A stretch of DNA of 64,000 nucleotides from Atherix ibis. Taxonomy: Eukaryota > Arthropoda > Insecta > Diptera > Athericidae. Below are positions 47,335-58,877 of the stretch, piece by piece. Numbering within the stretch: position 1 is the stretch's first letter; the number at the start of each line of letters is the position of its first letter. The position numbers and the translations under genes are program-made. The notes beneath the pieces were generated by a model that saw only the letters and a program-made list of their open reading frames with translations, did not search any database and was not told the origin of the DNA. Location: positions 61,414,220 through 61,478,219 of the forward strand of contig OY282609.1 in assembly GCA_958298945.1 (NCBI GenBank), in the 5' to 3' direction.

Positions 47335-50300
47335 TAAATTAATTAAAAAAGTCAAAGTTTTGCTATGATGTATTATAGATAAGTTTTTTATTATTGAAAG
47401 TTAATAAATTTTAAAAATATATAAAAAAAAATAACAATTTTATATGTTTATTTTTATAGAGAAATATTGATAGAATTTATTGAAAAATCTCGGAATCAAC
47501 ATTTAAGTGTTAGTCATTTTAAGTATTACCGCATAATCAAATGCAGCATATATTGAATGTATATGTACATGCTGTTAAATTCATAGTAAGGATATATGGT
47601 AAATTTTGCTAATCTTTTATGGTTATTTTCCTCAGTTAAGCAGAATATATATATCTACGATTTTGCTGACTATACTTATGTATATTTTATATGAGTAGTA
47701 CATTCGTCCTTTATAATTTTTTATACGGTTTCGCTTATTTGATTTTTTTTTATGTTACCCAGAACCAGAGCCTATCGTCAACATAAATGAATTCTCATTA
47801 CAACTATATACATATGCATATATGTATAATTTTTTTCCATTTATTTATTTACTTTTTATTATTGTTTATTCTTCCGTTTTGCGATGTTAAGGACAGTAGT
47901 AGTAGTCGTGGATGTCATGGAGCAAAAATATCGTGAACAAAAATTGAAGTAGTCATGACAGTCCTAGTGAAATAACAAAAAGCTTTCATATTTACTTCCG
48001 CACCAAATATACTTCAGAAATTCGGCTTCTTCTGCTATTTCTACTTGCATTCATTTGAGATATAACTAACTTGGTCATTAGAGTTTGTCCTCAACATGCA
48101 GTATAGTTTATATTAGTCTCGACTCACATGAGAAGATTTATTTACGTGTATATGCATAGATGGAGAGCTTACTATTTGCAGGTGGTAAAATACTATACCC
48201 ATCAGAGTATTTTAAAAGCAAAACTTCTGTACATACACTCTATGAAAACAAGCTTACTATAGTGCGTTTTTATATAGAACGTATATAATGATTTATGTAC
48301 CGAGGTCCTGTCTAATATTTAATATTGAAGTTTCAGTTCATGTCGACATTTGTCGGTCAGCGTCATGCAAGCGTATAAACAAAAGACAGATACTCGACGA
48401 GAGATTCATTTTGCTAAACGACGTTGTGAGGGTAAAAATATCTGCACATTAACAGCTCGATATACTCAACAGAAATGACTCTGGCATGGAGACACGTTAC
48501 AGGTACTTAAGCGAGCGACGATAAATGACAATATGTAGTGTGACCTCTTTAAAGGAGCACCAAGCACCAGCGATGTATTCAATTCCTAACAACGGCGAAT
48601 GTACATACCATATAGAAAATTTTAGTTGTGTTGATCATTCATTGCTTCTGGCTATCTAACCACCTCTAATCATCATTCCAGCTAGTTAGCGATGCGAGTA
48701 TCTAAACCATCTACAAAGCTCTTGTATCATCATTTAGTAAGCTACTGTACATCATTGACCCCCATCTAGACTGTGCTACTTAAATAGAGAACAGAGAGTA
48801 CCTACACCAAGCTGCTACCGATCCCTCCAGCACCTACATATATTAGGCATATAAACTAGCCCCGAACCGACAAAGTTATATGGTCTTGATTATGAAGTGT
48901 CGTATGTGGACGAGTATAGCATGTCACGACTCATTTTAGTTAGTTATGTCCAGAGACATGCACTGTGATTTCAATGTTTGCTCATTTCGTGTCTGATTAC
49001 TTTTTTTCGAGTCCTTTCATTGTTAATGTTCTTTCAACTGATGTTATTGTTATTGTTCTTCTTCCTTTTTATGCTATTATTATAACTCCAGCCAGCACTA
49101 CACGACTACATTCTATTTGATACAAGTACTCGTACTTGCAATAGTTTTACTAAATCTAAAGATATTTTTGCTGGTATTTCGTTTTACACTCATGTTTTTG
49201 CTTTTTTTTTTAAGGATTTTGAACATTTTGTCTACACCTCCTTCAGTCAAAATGGTCACGTTCCCTTATTTAACCTAATCCACTAATATATTTATGCTGG
49301 ACAACATTAATCATTTATGCAAAATATAAACATTTTTATTATTTGTTTCTACTTTTTCATTTCACTGTTTTTGAGTAAATATTTTTCACCCTTGTTGCTC
49401 TTTAGAAAAGAAACCTAGAAAAGTTCAGAAAATAGAGAGCTTTTGGTAGTAAGATATTTCCTTATATTTGTGTGCATGTTTTTTTCAATGGTGGAATTTG
49501 CTTATGGTGACGACTGCTGCACGAACGAGCGCTAAAATAAGTTAATTTTTCTCATTCGTAGAGCATATCATAGCACGGTTTCATGTGTAATTGACGATCG
49601 TCATTATGAGAATACTTCTATTGTCCTGTCTTGTTTCCCTCTCCTATGCATTACAAACTACATGTACTACATCTCATCTAATCTCATCGAATCTCTATTA
49701 TATATCATGTTTTAAGGGACATTTTACACGCTATAAAATTATTTTTCTGCTTATAATAGCATACAACCAAATAAAAATGAATATTTATATAAAGGTCTAT
49801 CGAACAATTACAATAAATTTCGTTGAATAAAATAAAGGAAAAAGTGCATTCATCGAACTTTGGTATTCTATTTTCCAAAATCTTTCCATTTAATTTAAAG
49901 CTTTCGTTTACTGTTTACAATTATATTGTATTCATGGACAATATTCTAATTTTAATAGCTATGAAAAATTAAATTTCTTCTTCGAAATACAAACTGTTTG
50001 AAACTGTATAAAACTTGTCCTTAATTTTATATAAGATCAGAGAATATGGTAAACATTTCAGTCCAAACAATTTCAACATAAAAATTATTACGTATTTTTG
50101 CATAGTTGTTGAATTAGAAGCCAAAGGAAGAAAAGGATCAGTCCATTTCGTATTGCAAATTGTAGTTTATAAAAAACTTGCATTATAATAAAGAAGTAAA
50201 AATTATTGAAAATTATAAAAATATTTTAAATATCTTCAATTCAAAGAGACCAGAAAAATTGAGCATATTTACAATATTAAAAAAAATATCCGTACAAATC

Positions 50301-50363
50301 AGTATACACGATCAAATTATTAATATTTAGTAGAGAAATTTAAAATACATACAGATCAGTATA
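47335..50363. other. AT-rich non-coding stretch
   Basis: No supportable gene. A GC-richer pocket at 48.34-48.90 kb begins after an acceptor-like TTTCAG and is open for about 45 codons on + (RREIHFAKRRCEGKNICTL within it); the Cys-Glu-Gly-Lys pattern recalls part of a galactose-binding lectin domain, but it stops soon and I do not call it. A T-rich run lies at 49.20 kb. Confidence 0.45.
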
Positions 50364-51213
50364 CGAGATCTGTTCAAAAAGTATCGCTAATTTTGAAAGC
50401 TCCGCGGGTTACGTATATTCGATTTTCGATTTTTTGTGGCGTTATGTTAGTGCTCATGTCTCTTACTTATGCTGAAAAGTTCGGCCATTTTGAATGTTCG
50501 GTTAATTTTTGACAGCTGCTTTGCTTGCACGTGTTTTGGCTCGTCTTCAATTTTTGCCCATTCCAAAAAATGAATCAAAGAATCTGTTTCGGGAACAAGA
50601 AAAAGGGGTCAGATCTGGGGGATACGGTGGCTGTGGCATTATTAGTGTGTTGTTTTGTTGTTCTTCCACAAATCCGGGAGTTTCTGGCGGATTGCTTCGC
50701 GCAACTTGCGCATAACTTGCAGGTAATATTCCTTATTGACAGTTCTACCCTGTGGCCATAACTCATGATTCACCACGCCCCTGCTATCGACGAAAAATGT
50801 AAGCAAAACCTTCACATTTAACCGTCCGGCACGCTTTTTTCGGTCTTGGCTGATGCGGCAGCTTCCATTGGGATGATTTAGCTTTGAATTCCACGTCATA
50901 ACTATAAGCCCATGATTCGTCACCAGTTTTGACCCTCTGGAGCAAATGTGGGTCGTCGCGGACAGAGTCCAACAGCTCCTTAGAAATGTTAATGCGATGC
51001 CTTTTATTGTCGAAAATGGGCAAAAATCGAAGACGAGCCAAAACACGTGCAGGCAAATCAGCTGTCAAAAATTAACTGAATGTTCAAAATGGCCGAACTT
51101 GTCGTCATAAGTAAGAGACATGAGTACCAACATAACGCCACAAAAAATCGAAAATCGAATATACGTAACCTGCAGAGCTTTCAAAATCAGCAATACTTTT
51201 TGAGCAGACCTCT
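50364..51213 (-). mobile_element. Family A mariner, foldback-type deletion copy
   Basis: 850 bp with ends CGAGATCTGTTCAAAAAG and (reversed) AGAGGTCTGCTCAAAAAG beside TA. Inverted arms of about 200 bp (50364-50588 and about 51016-51213). It has both the N-terminal deletion (junction at about 51015) and the inverted-leader junction (about 50588). The - strand keeps a GDESWAYSYD first box, REAIRQKLPDLWKNNK, and then loses the region with the second catalytic box entirely. It is the smallest coding remnant among the foldback-type copies. Confidence 0.9.
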
Positions 51214-52499
51214 TACACCGTCTTTGATATAAATCAATTCTGAATAGAATAACACAACGCATGCGTCCATTAACTGGTAACGGAAATCCGTATTTATCCT
51301 GCTAACCAAATAGAAATTAATTACTTCCGTTGTGTATTCTCTTTCAAATTATCTCTGGGTAGCTATCGTGATGCGACTTCTAGTGTATTATTTATTTTCT
51401 TCTAGTAGTTTGTTACGTACTAAAAAATTAATAGATATTATAGATGACTTTATACCTTATTCATACTCTCGTATCAATTATCTGAAATCTAGCCAGTATT
51501 CGACAATATTTCTTACTCATATTGCCTCTGCTTCATGTATTAAATGTCTCGTAATCAATTTAATAAATTGAAAACCGTCAAATTTTCATTTTATGAGGAA
51601 ATAATTTTTAAAACTCTTAAAAAAATTAGCGAAAACCAAAAAATGCACAAAATAATTGGTCACGAAAATCTACAAGAATAGGACTTTATGCACAAATCTT
51701 AAATGCAATTTGATTAATTACCGATGGTTATTCTCCAAATGGACCAAATGCTTACTGGTGAATTATGTCAAGTAATAAGCAATGTTTTAATACATGAAAT
51801 TGAGAAAACAAACTAATTTGAGCGTGTTCGTTTGTTGTAGGATTGGATATTGACACACATTGAGGTTGTACAAGATAGTTTATTAACGACTTATTTATAC
51901 AAATTCTACATACACATACGTACATGAATACATAGATCAAATAGTCGCAAATAGTATCTACATTCACTTACTAAATTTAATGATAATTAAGGAGTTACCC
52001 ACAAACAGTTGAGTGTGAACAATTGAACTATTCATAGTGTAAACATACAATTGAAAAGTTTAACGATCCAGTTGTTGGGGCTAAACTACCTGACTCCAAT
52101 TAGAATTTAATTAGTGAATCTTTAATTGAGTGGGAAGTGTATACTTGTACTCATACTTGTAGTTAGTTAGTTTAGTTTAATAGATAGATATTACCTTTAA
52201 TATAATACGAAATAGGATTCAAATCAGATAAAGATAGTCAAACAGACAGTTAGCCACCTAATTAGTCACTTTAGTTATTCGGAGTCGATATCGAATGAGT
52301 GAGTGGCTGTTCATTACGTAAATTTTGTCAAAAACTATGGAGTCAGATGGCTATTTATTGCTTCGCTGAAACGTTCAATTTTTCTATTAATTCATTTATG
52401 CACTGATTTAAATGACTTCACTAATTCGAAAAGTTTGATTTGGCTTAATTATTGTACGATCATTAATTTAAACAAAATTGAATATAGATAATTTTTTAT
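51214..52499. other. AT-rich non-coding spacer
   Basis: No gene or named repeat seen; small open frames lack any domain. Confidence 0.5.
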
Positions 52500-53373
52500 T
52501 TATTTTTATTTTTATCTGTAACTACAATTGTATTTTAACAAGCAGATTTACATAACATTTTAATTAACAATCTTATGCATTATGAAGTGGGAGTAAACAC
52601 CCATCGGTATTTCTCCAACTAGAAAATCTCTAGGCCATTGTCTCTTAAGTATCCGATGAGTGTTTCCGGGGAAGGCTGTACAAGAATATTCTCTCACAAG
52701 TGGATTATGATGATAGGATTAAACGGGAGTGAAATTTTTGATAGCGGGAAATGCACAGATTAAGAACAAAGGGAACATTTAGGTTACGATGTATTACAGT
52801 GTTACGAACATAAAAGGGGGCATCAACAATTTTACGGAGGATCTTGGATTGTAAGGCCTGGACGCGATAGGAATTGGCACGTTTCGTTGAACCAAAAAGT
52901 TCAATTCCATATGTCCAAATTGGTTTTATAATTGTATTGTAGATTAGAAGTTTACTTTTAATTGTTAGTTTCGAGCGTTTGTCCAATAGTCTAAGAAGTT
53001 GTCGATGACGTCTGTTAGCTTCAGCTCTTTTTAATCTAATATGTGGGTTCCATGTTAGTCTCTTGTACAGGTAAAATCCCAAATAACGTACTTTATCATA
53101 TTGCGGTATCACGTTGCTATTAAGGTTAAGGTATAAGGGGTAGGTTTTCCTTGACAAAGTATGAAAGCAATGTGAGCACTCTTCTGATCATTTACCTTCA
53201 CTCTCCATCTCTTAAGCCAAGATTGAAGGTTGTCGATATGGGATTGTAAATTGTTGGAAGTTATGTCAGTATTTGAATGGGTAGCAAGTATGGTCGTATC
53301 GTCTGCATAAGTAGCAATGATAGTATTAGGATAAGCTGGGATGCCGTTCGTATAAATATTATATAGGGTGGTT
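52500..53373 (-). mobile_element. Jockey-like non-LTR retrotransposon, 3' part of the RT region
   Basis: On -, the 5' side reads YTNGIPAYPNTIIATYADDT, the RT active-site box with YADD, then WLKRWRVKVNDQKSAHIAF, a one-base frameshift, and a long open stretch (53157-52705) with VRYLGFYLYKRLTWNPHI, LLDKRSKLTIKSKLLIYNT, IKPIWTYGIELFGS and ILRKIVDAPFYVRN, the usual C-terminal signature of Jockey-clade RT. It ends in a T-rich (A-rich on -) tract at about 52500, consistent with a 3' tail. The 5' part is missing because a family G fragment begins at 53374. Confidence 0.9.
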
Positions 53374-53586
53374 CATCTAGCGGTTCCAAATTTAAAAGTT
53401 GCGTTTTAAAAAGTAAATAAAAAAAACGAGTGTATATTTTTTTAAATTTACTGTTTTATCAAGAAAGATTGAATCTTGAAATTGGAGAATGAAACACAAC
53501 ATCATTTAAATGACTGGCCTTACAGTACCTCATTTGCTCGACCCAATTTTGCAGTACATTTTGGATTGTCTGGGCCTGTATCTCTT
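53374..53586 (-). mobile_element. Family G mariner 3'-end fragment inserted in the Jockey-like element
   Basis: Begins at a TA with GGGTGGTTCATCTAGCGG, the family G terminal repeat, and matches 27858-28075 along its length. It breaks at about 53586, exactly where copia coding sequence starts. The rest of the element is not seen on the other side. Confidence 0.88.
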
Positions 53587-54885
53587 GATTTCTTCGAAAC
53601 TTTTGCTCTTGTAGCCCAATTGGATTCGCTTTGCATCCTTTCAGCCATCACAGCCAGACATGATTTAAAGCTTTTCCAGTCAGACGTCGTCACAGCCTAC
53701 CTCCACGGAGAGCTTGATACCGAGCTTTTCATGCAACCTCCAAAGATGCTCGCCGAAATCCTGGAGTCAATAGTGACTTCGGAGAAGGACTGCACTACAG
53801 TCGGCAAAGCGAAGGCCATGCTCACAGAAAGCCATCTATGGATTACGCCAGGCAGGACGCAGGTGGCACGAGAAAATCGATAACGCACTCAAGAAGCTCG
53901 GACTGCGGTCAACCAACATCGATCCATGCCTTTACGTCGACTCCCGCGACAAATTCACGTTCATTCTTCTATACGTGGATGATATTCTTTTCGCCTCGAA
54001 ATCAAAAAGGGTCTTGCCGAGGAGTTCAACTTGAAGGACATGGGACTGGCTACGTATTACCTTGGCATCGAAATCGAGCAAACTGGAGCGTCAATATCAC
54101 TGTGTCAAAGCGGTTACATCAGCAAGATCTTGAATCGCTTCGGCATGGCCGATTGCAAGCCTGTCTCCACTCCCATCGCGACTGGAACCAGACTCGAGCC
54201 CAGCAAAAGTCATAAATCTGTCTCATTGCCGTACCATGAATTAATTGGCGCCCTCATGTACCTGTCGGTCGGAACGAGACCGGGCATCACCCACGCCGTG
54301 AACTGGTTGAGCCAATTTAATTCTTGTTTCGACGAAACTCATTGGGCAGCCGCTAAGCGAGTGTTACGTTATCTAAAGGGGACCTCCAACATGAAGCTCG
54401 TCTACTCCAAGGACGAAGACGGCCTAAAGGGATTCGCCGACGCTGACTGGGGCTCGGATATCTCAGACAGGCGCTCCTACACAGGATACGTCTTCACCTT
54501 ATCTAACGGCGCCGTCTCTTGGTGCTCCAGGACACAAAAATCTGTGGCCTTATCTTCAACTGAGGCCGAGTATATAAGTCTATCGGATGCGTCCAAAGAA
54601 GCCATTTATTTGTCTTGCCTTCTGAAGAAGCTCGGTTTTTCCTACTTGGCTAAAACAGTACTTTACAACGACAATCAGTCAGCAAGCAAACTCGCAACTA
54701 ATCCCGTCTTTCACGCTCGATCGAAGCATATCGACATCAGGACTCACTTCGTTCGAGACGCCTTGAAGAATGGGAAGTTCGAACTTGGATACCTGCCTAC
54801 TGAAGAGATGACCGCCGACATCCTAACTAAAGCTTTGCCTAAAGCTAAAATTGACTTTTGTGTTAAAAATTTGGGATTAATTTAA
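53587..54885 (+). pseudogene. Copia-type pol: reverse transcriptase (frameshifted) and intact RNase H
   Basis: RT begins mid-domain with FFETFALVAQLDSL, then FQSDVVTAYLHGELDTELFM, where the usual FDVKTAFLNG-type motif is seen. A frame change near 53825 gives KAIYGLRQAGRRWHEKI, IDPCLYV and the active-site YVDDILFASK; a second frame change near 54010 leads into NLKDMGLATYYLGIEI. From 54031 the frame is open for 284 codons: HELIGALMYLSVGTRPGI, RVLRYLKGTSN, RNase H with FADADWGSD, SSTEAEYISL and NDNQSA acidic residues, the RSKHIDIRTHFVRD segment and a short tail. Because of the missing 5' half and two frame changes, no polyprotein can be made. Confidence 0.92.
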
Positions 54886-54976
54886 TTTAATGAAACTTCG
54901 TGTTTTTCTTTTGGACCTCCCGTACTATCTTTTGCAGATAACTTTGTATTTATGAATCATTTCGATTATGGGAGCG

Positions 54977-55138
54977 TGTTAGTTTTGTAATTTAATTACT
55001 ACTTATATTACACTGAGCAATCTCAATCATTCGTGCTTTGCGTTTTGCTCCCGCCGTCGCGATAGCACGCGCTTTATTTGTCAATAAATTATTATCCTTG
55101 TGTTCGTTATTAGTGATTTTTATTTTACGCATTCAACA
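54977..55138 (+). repeat. Copia-like 3' LTR
   Basis: Preceded by a purine-rich ATTATGGGAGCG tract, begins TGTTAG and ends TTCAACA (TG...CA), about 162 bp. It contains CAATAAATTATT, a likely poly(A) signal. No matching 5' LTR is in the window. Confidence 0.8.
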
Positions 55139-57079
55139 AATATTATAAACAATCATCATTGTCAGGCATAGTGAATATTTTATTTTGATGGTATTTCAGA
55201 TGTTTGACTTCATAGCCATTTTCTAAATTCCATAGTCGGAAACTTCTTGTATTATAATAATTTGTAAAGAAATTTGTCTATATAAATTATAAAGATTCAT
55301 TTACAAAAACCATTGACTCTTTTCTAAATTGTTCCAGTTTGCAATTTCTAATCTGTTCAATTTAATTGTGAATCTAGAAAGAACTTCATTTATGCACATT
55401 TGTACTTCTATTCATGTACACATATTGTAGGTACAAGTACAATTAGTGGCAGAATATGGACCACTACTCCATATAAGAGTATTAAACGTAAGTTATCTAC
55501 ATAGTTCTACTATGAATAAAGTAATTTTAATAGAATACGAACGAACAGTTTTTAGAGTAAATCTTTTGTTTCTTGCTATTACCAGTTCATTCGTAGTACC
55601 ATTTCAACAAAAGGAGATTCTTCAGATCTGAATTAAATAGATTTTATAGTGTTCGGAGTTGGTTATACGCTCTACTTTAGTGAATACACGTATGATAAAG
55701 AAGAGAAGTCCTTCGTCGAAATGTAGGCGGATATAGTAAATTCTTAAAATTGCCCAAAGAACACAAGATAGGAAAAATCTATGAAATTAACATATTTCTA
55801 CCAAGCACCATTTATGGTAAATCATTATCATTCTTTGTAATATTTCTAGCAGACAAAAAATATATATTATACAACCTTTGGAATACACATAACACAACAT
55901 AGTCGTAGATTCAATATTTTTATGCGTACATGAATTTGTATGGAAATTCTGAATATTATGCTCTAGAAAATGGAAAATTTCATTGATAAATAGAAATACA
56001 CAGCCGTACACATACTATTCATAGAGTTATATATATATACATAAGTATTTGAGTTCTTATTGCATATTGCTTTGGGAATGTTTAGTCTCGTACGAGTTAT
56101 GAAATATTTGAAATGTATGAATGTGATTCTATTATACAATATACAATACATTCTCTAGCCGATCTCTATTCTCTTTGTGTTCAAGAAAATATATTTTCTC
56201 CACTTTTATCTTTGCCAAATATAAGTAAGATATTTGAGATTGTGTAAAATAAAAAAAAATATATATTCAGCATTATGATACTAAGGCAGAAATGAATGTC
56301 TTAACAATCCAGTTTTTCCCTATCACCCCTCTATAAGTTTCATTTCCTACAAAAAAAAAAAAAAAATAAAGACATTTCTTATCTACATACGAATATATGC
56401 ATGCATATGTAAGAAATTTTTCTTAAAAAGTCAAGTACACCTTAGAAACCTTAGAACTTAAAAAGAAAAGAAAAAAATAAGTAAGAATATAAGAGAAGAA
56501 AATAAACGAATCTACTAACATCATCGTTACCAATTTAAAGGATTCTATATTTTTGTAGGGAGACATTATTGAGATATAAGCAAAAAGACAAAATAAAAAA
56601 AAAATAAAAGAGATTGAGTGTGAATTAATTTATAACAAAGCATGCCTGATCTTTAAGCTGGATTTGCGACTATACAAGGATACATAATTTCATTTTTTAG
56701 CAGATATAGATTTGAATGTGCTTATGAACTGGAAGTGTCTGGTTAAAAAAAAAAATGCGGAAAAGGCTCATAGCAATATGGATGTCAGTACTTTTGATAT
56801 CATGTTGAGATATAAAGACACGAACATGCTCATGGAACAATTTTCAGCTAAGATTTGCATGAAATCGTACTACAACACGTTTAAGGATCAATGTACCATC
56901 ATTCAAATGGAACAAAATAAAACAGCAGTTTAAAAGCAAGCGAAGAGAAGAGAAAATAAAGATAATATTAGCTAATAGATATTATTGTTTTAATTTCTTT
57001 TTTAAAATAAAGCAAAAAATATTCGACTATTTTGCTAAAACTATTTTTTAGAATATGTTATAAAGAGTAAGAGAAATAA
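55139..57079. other. AT-rich non-coding stretch
   Basis: No supportable gene. The 73-codon open frame at 56712-56933 has no recognisable domain, and short A runs dominate. Confidence 0.5.
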
Positions 57080-57853
57080 GCAAAATAGCTACAACATTTA
57101 CACATCCGACATCGCAGTCTGTCTCAATACCTTCTTTGCTACATACGCTAATGATACGGACCCTCTTGCATTTGGCAAAAATCCCCAAAATGCTTACAAA
57201 ATTCTACAATCTCAAATTCAAACACTACAGAACTGGTCTACCAGGTGAAGAAAAAAAATATTGAACGTAAATCGACCCACGTAACTTTTACGGCAGTGCC
57301 ATACGATACCTATAGCAACTTCGACTTCTAGACAAACGTTCTAGACTCACTATAGGCAGCATAGTACTTTTATACAATGGTCTACTGAAACCCATCTGGA
57401 CGTATGGAATAGAAATCTGAGGATCTATTAAGCCTTCCAATTCTCGTCAAAACCAATCCCTTCTATCACCAAATACTCTATACAATTGTCGACGCTCTCT
57501 TTTATGTTCGCAATAGTGCATTTAATCGTAATATTGAAGTACCTTTCGTTTTTGATTCCATAATCTTGAAGTCTCTTCCGACTCATTCCTGTGTCTCCAA
57601 TCATACCACTCTTGTTATTGAAGAACTATTCTCCACTTTCTTTCCTAGAAACACCCATCGAAGACATACCGTCCAGTAGTCGTGTGATTTGTTAAAATAC
57701 TAAGGCTTAACATAAACAGGAGAAGCTTCAATAGACGCTTACTCCCCACAATCATTCAAAAATCTGCTTCTTACTATGGTGTAGTTGTAGATATTTGTAA
57801 AGAAAAGGTTAAAAAAAGATCAATCTTCTTATTATTATGGGTAGTTTTTGATA
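57080..57853 (+). mobile_element. Jockey-like retrotransposon 3' fragment, copy 2 of the duplicated block
   Basis: On +, SLLHTLMI and LAFGKNPQNAYKIL lie around a decayed active-site box (FFATYANDTD, with the first Asp changed to Asn), followed by LLDKRSRLTIGSIVLLYNG, LKPIWTYGIEI and IVDALFYVRNSAFNRNIEVP, the same Jockey-type C-terminus as at 52.7-53.3 kb but with many stops. The last 217 bp match 30731-30946. A family A mariner is inserted at its end. Confidence 0.87.
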
Positions 57854-57855
57854 TA

Positions 57856-58877
57856 CGAGGTCTGTTCTAAAAGTATCGCAAATTTTGAATTTCTGCGGGT
57901 TATGTTGGTACTCTTGTCTTTCAATTATGCCGACAAGTTCGGCCATTTTGAATATTCAATTAATTTTTGACAGATTGATCCATTCCAAAAAATAGATCAA
58001 AGAATCTCTAACAAATTTTGTGTGAAAAACAGAATTAAATGCGTGGACGTATTCCGAATGTTGACTGTGGCATGAAGATGTGAAAGACGAAAAGTGTGCC
58101 GGACGCCCCAGCACGTCAACAACAGACGAAAACATTGATAAAGTGAAGAAAATATTATTGGCCCATCGTCGAATCACAGTTAGAGAAGTTGCTGAGGACT
58201 TAAACATATTAATTGGCTCGTGCCAGTCGATTTTTACCGATGATTTGGGCGTGAGACGGGTCGCCGCTAAATTCGTACCAAAATTGCTCAATTTCGACCA
58301 AAAACAGCATCGCGTTAACATTGCTAAGGAGCTGTTGGACTCAGTCTGCGATAACCGAAATTTGCTCCAGAGGGTCATAACTGGTGACGAATCATGGGTT
58401 TACGGTTATGACGTGTAAACTAAAGCTCAATCATCCCAATGGAAGCTGCCGTACGAGCCAAGACCGAAAAAAGCGCACCAAGGGGCGTGATGCATCATCA
58501 GGGGCGTGATGCATTATGAGTTTTTCCACAGGGTAGAACGGTCAATAAAGAATATTACCTGCAAGTTATGCGTAAGTTGCGTGAAGCAATCCGCCAGAAA
58601 CACCCGGATTTGTGGAAAAATAAAAATTGACTTTTGCAGCCACCCTGTGACTTTTTCTTGTTTCCAAAACTGAAGAGCCCCATCTAAGGACGACGTTACG
58701 CTACGATTGAGAAGATAAAGACGGCATCGAAGGAGGAGCTGAACAAGATCACAAAAAATGATTTTTCGAAGTGCTTCGAGGATTGGAAAAAACGTTGGCA
58801 CAAGTGTATAATATCTGGTGGGGATTACTTTAAAGGGGACAAAATAGATATTCACGATACTCTTTGAACATACCTCG
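57856..58877 (+). mobile_element. Family A mariner with authentic 3' end
   Basis: TA-flanked, 1022 bp. Its 5' leader shares distinctive changes (shortened GGGTTATGTTGG join, CTTGTCTTTCAATT) with the copy at 30.95 kb. The 3' end is the genuine transposase end and ~28-bp terminal repeat, not the inverted leader. Confidence 0.9.
58014..58850 (+). pseudogene. Family A mariner transposase pseudogene
   Basis: An N-terminal HTH remnant (KFCVKNRIKCVDVFRMLTVA, from an ATA in place of the start ATG upstream) has lost a segment, joining GTGGCATG to GAAGATGTGAAAGACGAA. From 58080 the frame is open: KCAGRPSTSTTDENIDKVKK, ITVREVAEDLNILIGSCQSI, VRRVAAKFVPKLLNFDQKQH and TGDESWVYGYD with the first Asp, then a stop at DV. 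The second and third catalytic boxes are gone: a deletion joins NKN-LLLQ to PPCDFFLF, leaving the last box partly. The end reads ASKEELNKITKNDFSKCFED, WKKRWHKC, GGDYFKGDKIDIHDTL, which defines the true C-terminus of the family. Confidence 0.87.

Larger units (their letters stand above)
53587..55138 (+). mobile_element. Copia-like (Ty1/copia) retrotransposon, 3' part with 3' LTR
   Basis: The pol 3' region runs from within reverse transcriptase through RNase H to a TG...CA-bordered LTR. The 5' LTR, gag, protease and integrase are absent. The coding part is clearly more GC-rich than the surroundings. The left edge is a sharp join to a family G mariner fragment. Confidence 0.93.

Noticed and set aside
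48341..48470. Possible lectin-like (SUEL-type) exon
   Set aside because: Only a short Cys-Glu-Gly-Lys-containing stretch after an acceptor-like site; it reaches a stop soon and no donor or further Cys pattern is seen.
56712..56933. 73-codon open frame on +
   Set aside because: No homology that I recognise, no promoter or splice context, and composition typical of chance frames in AT-rich DNA.
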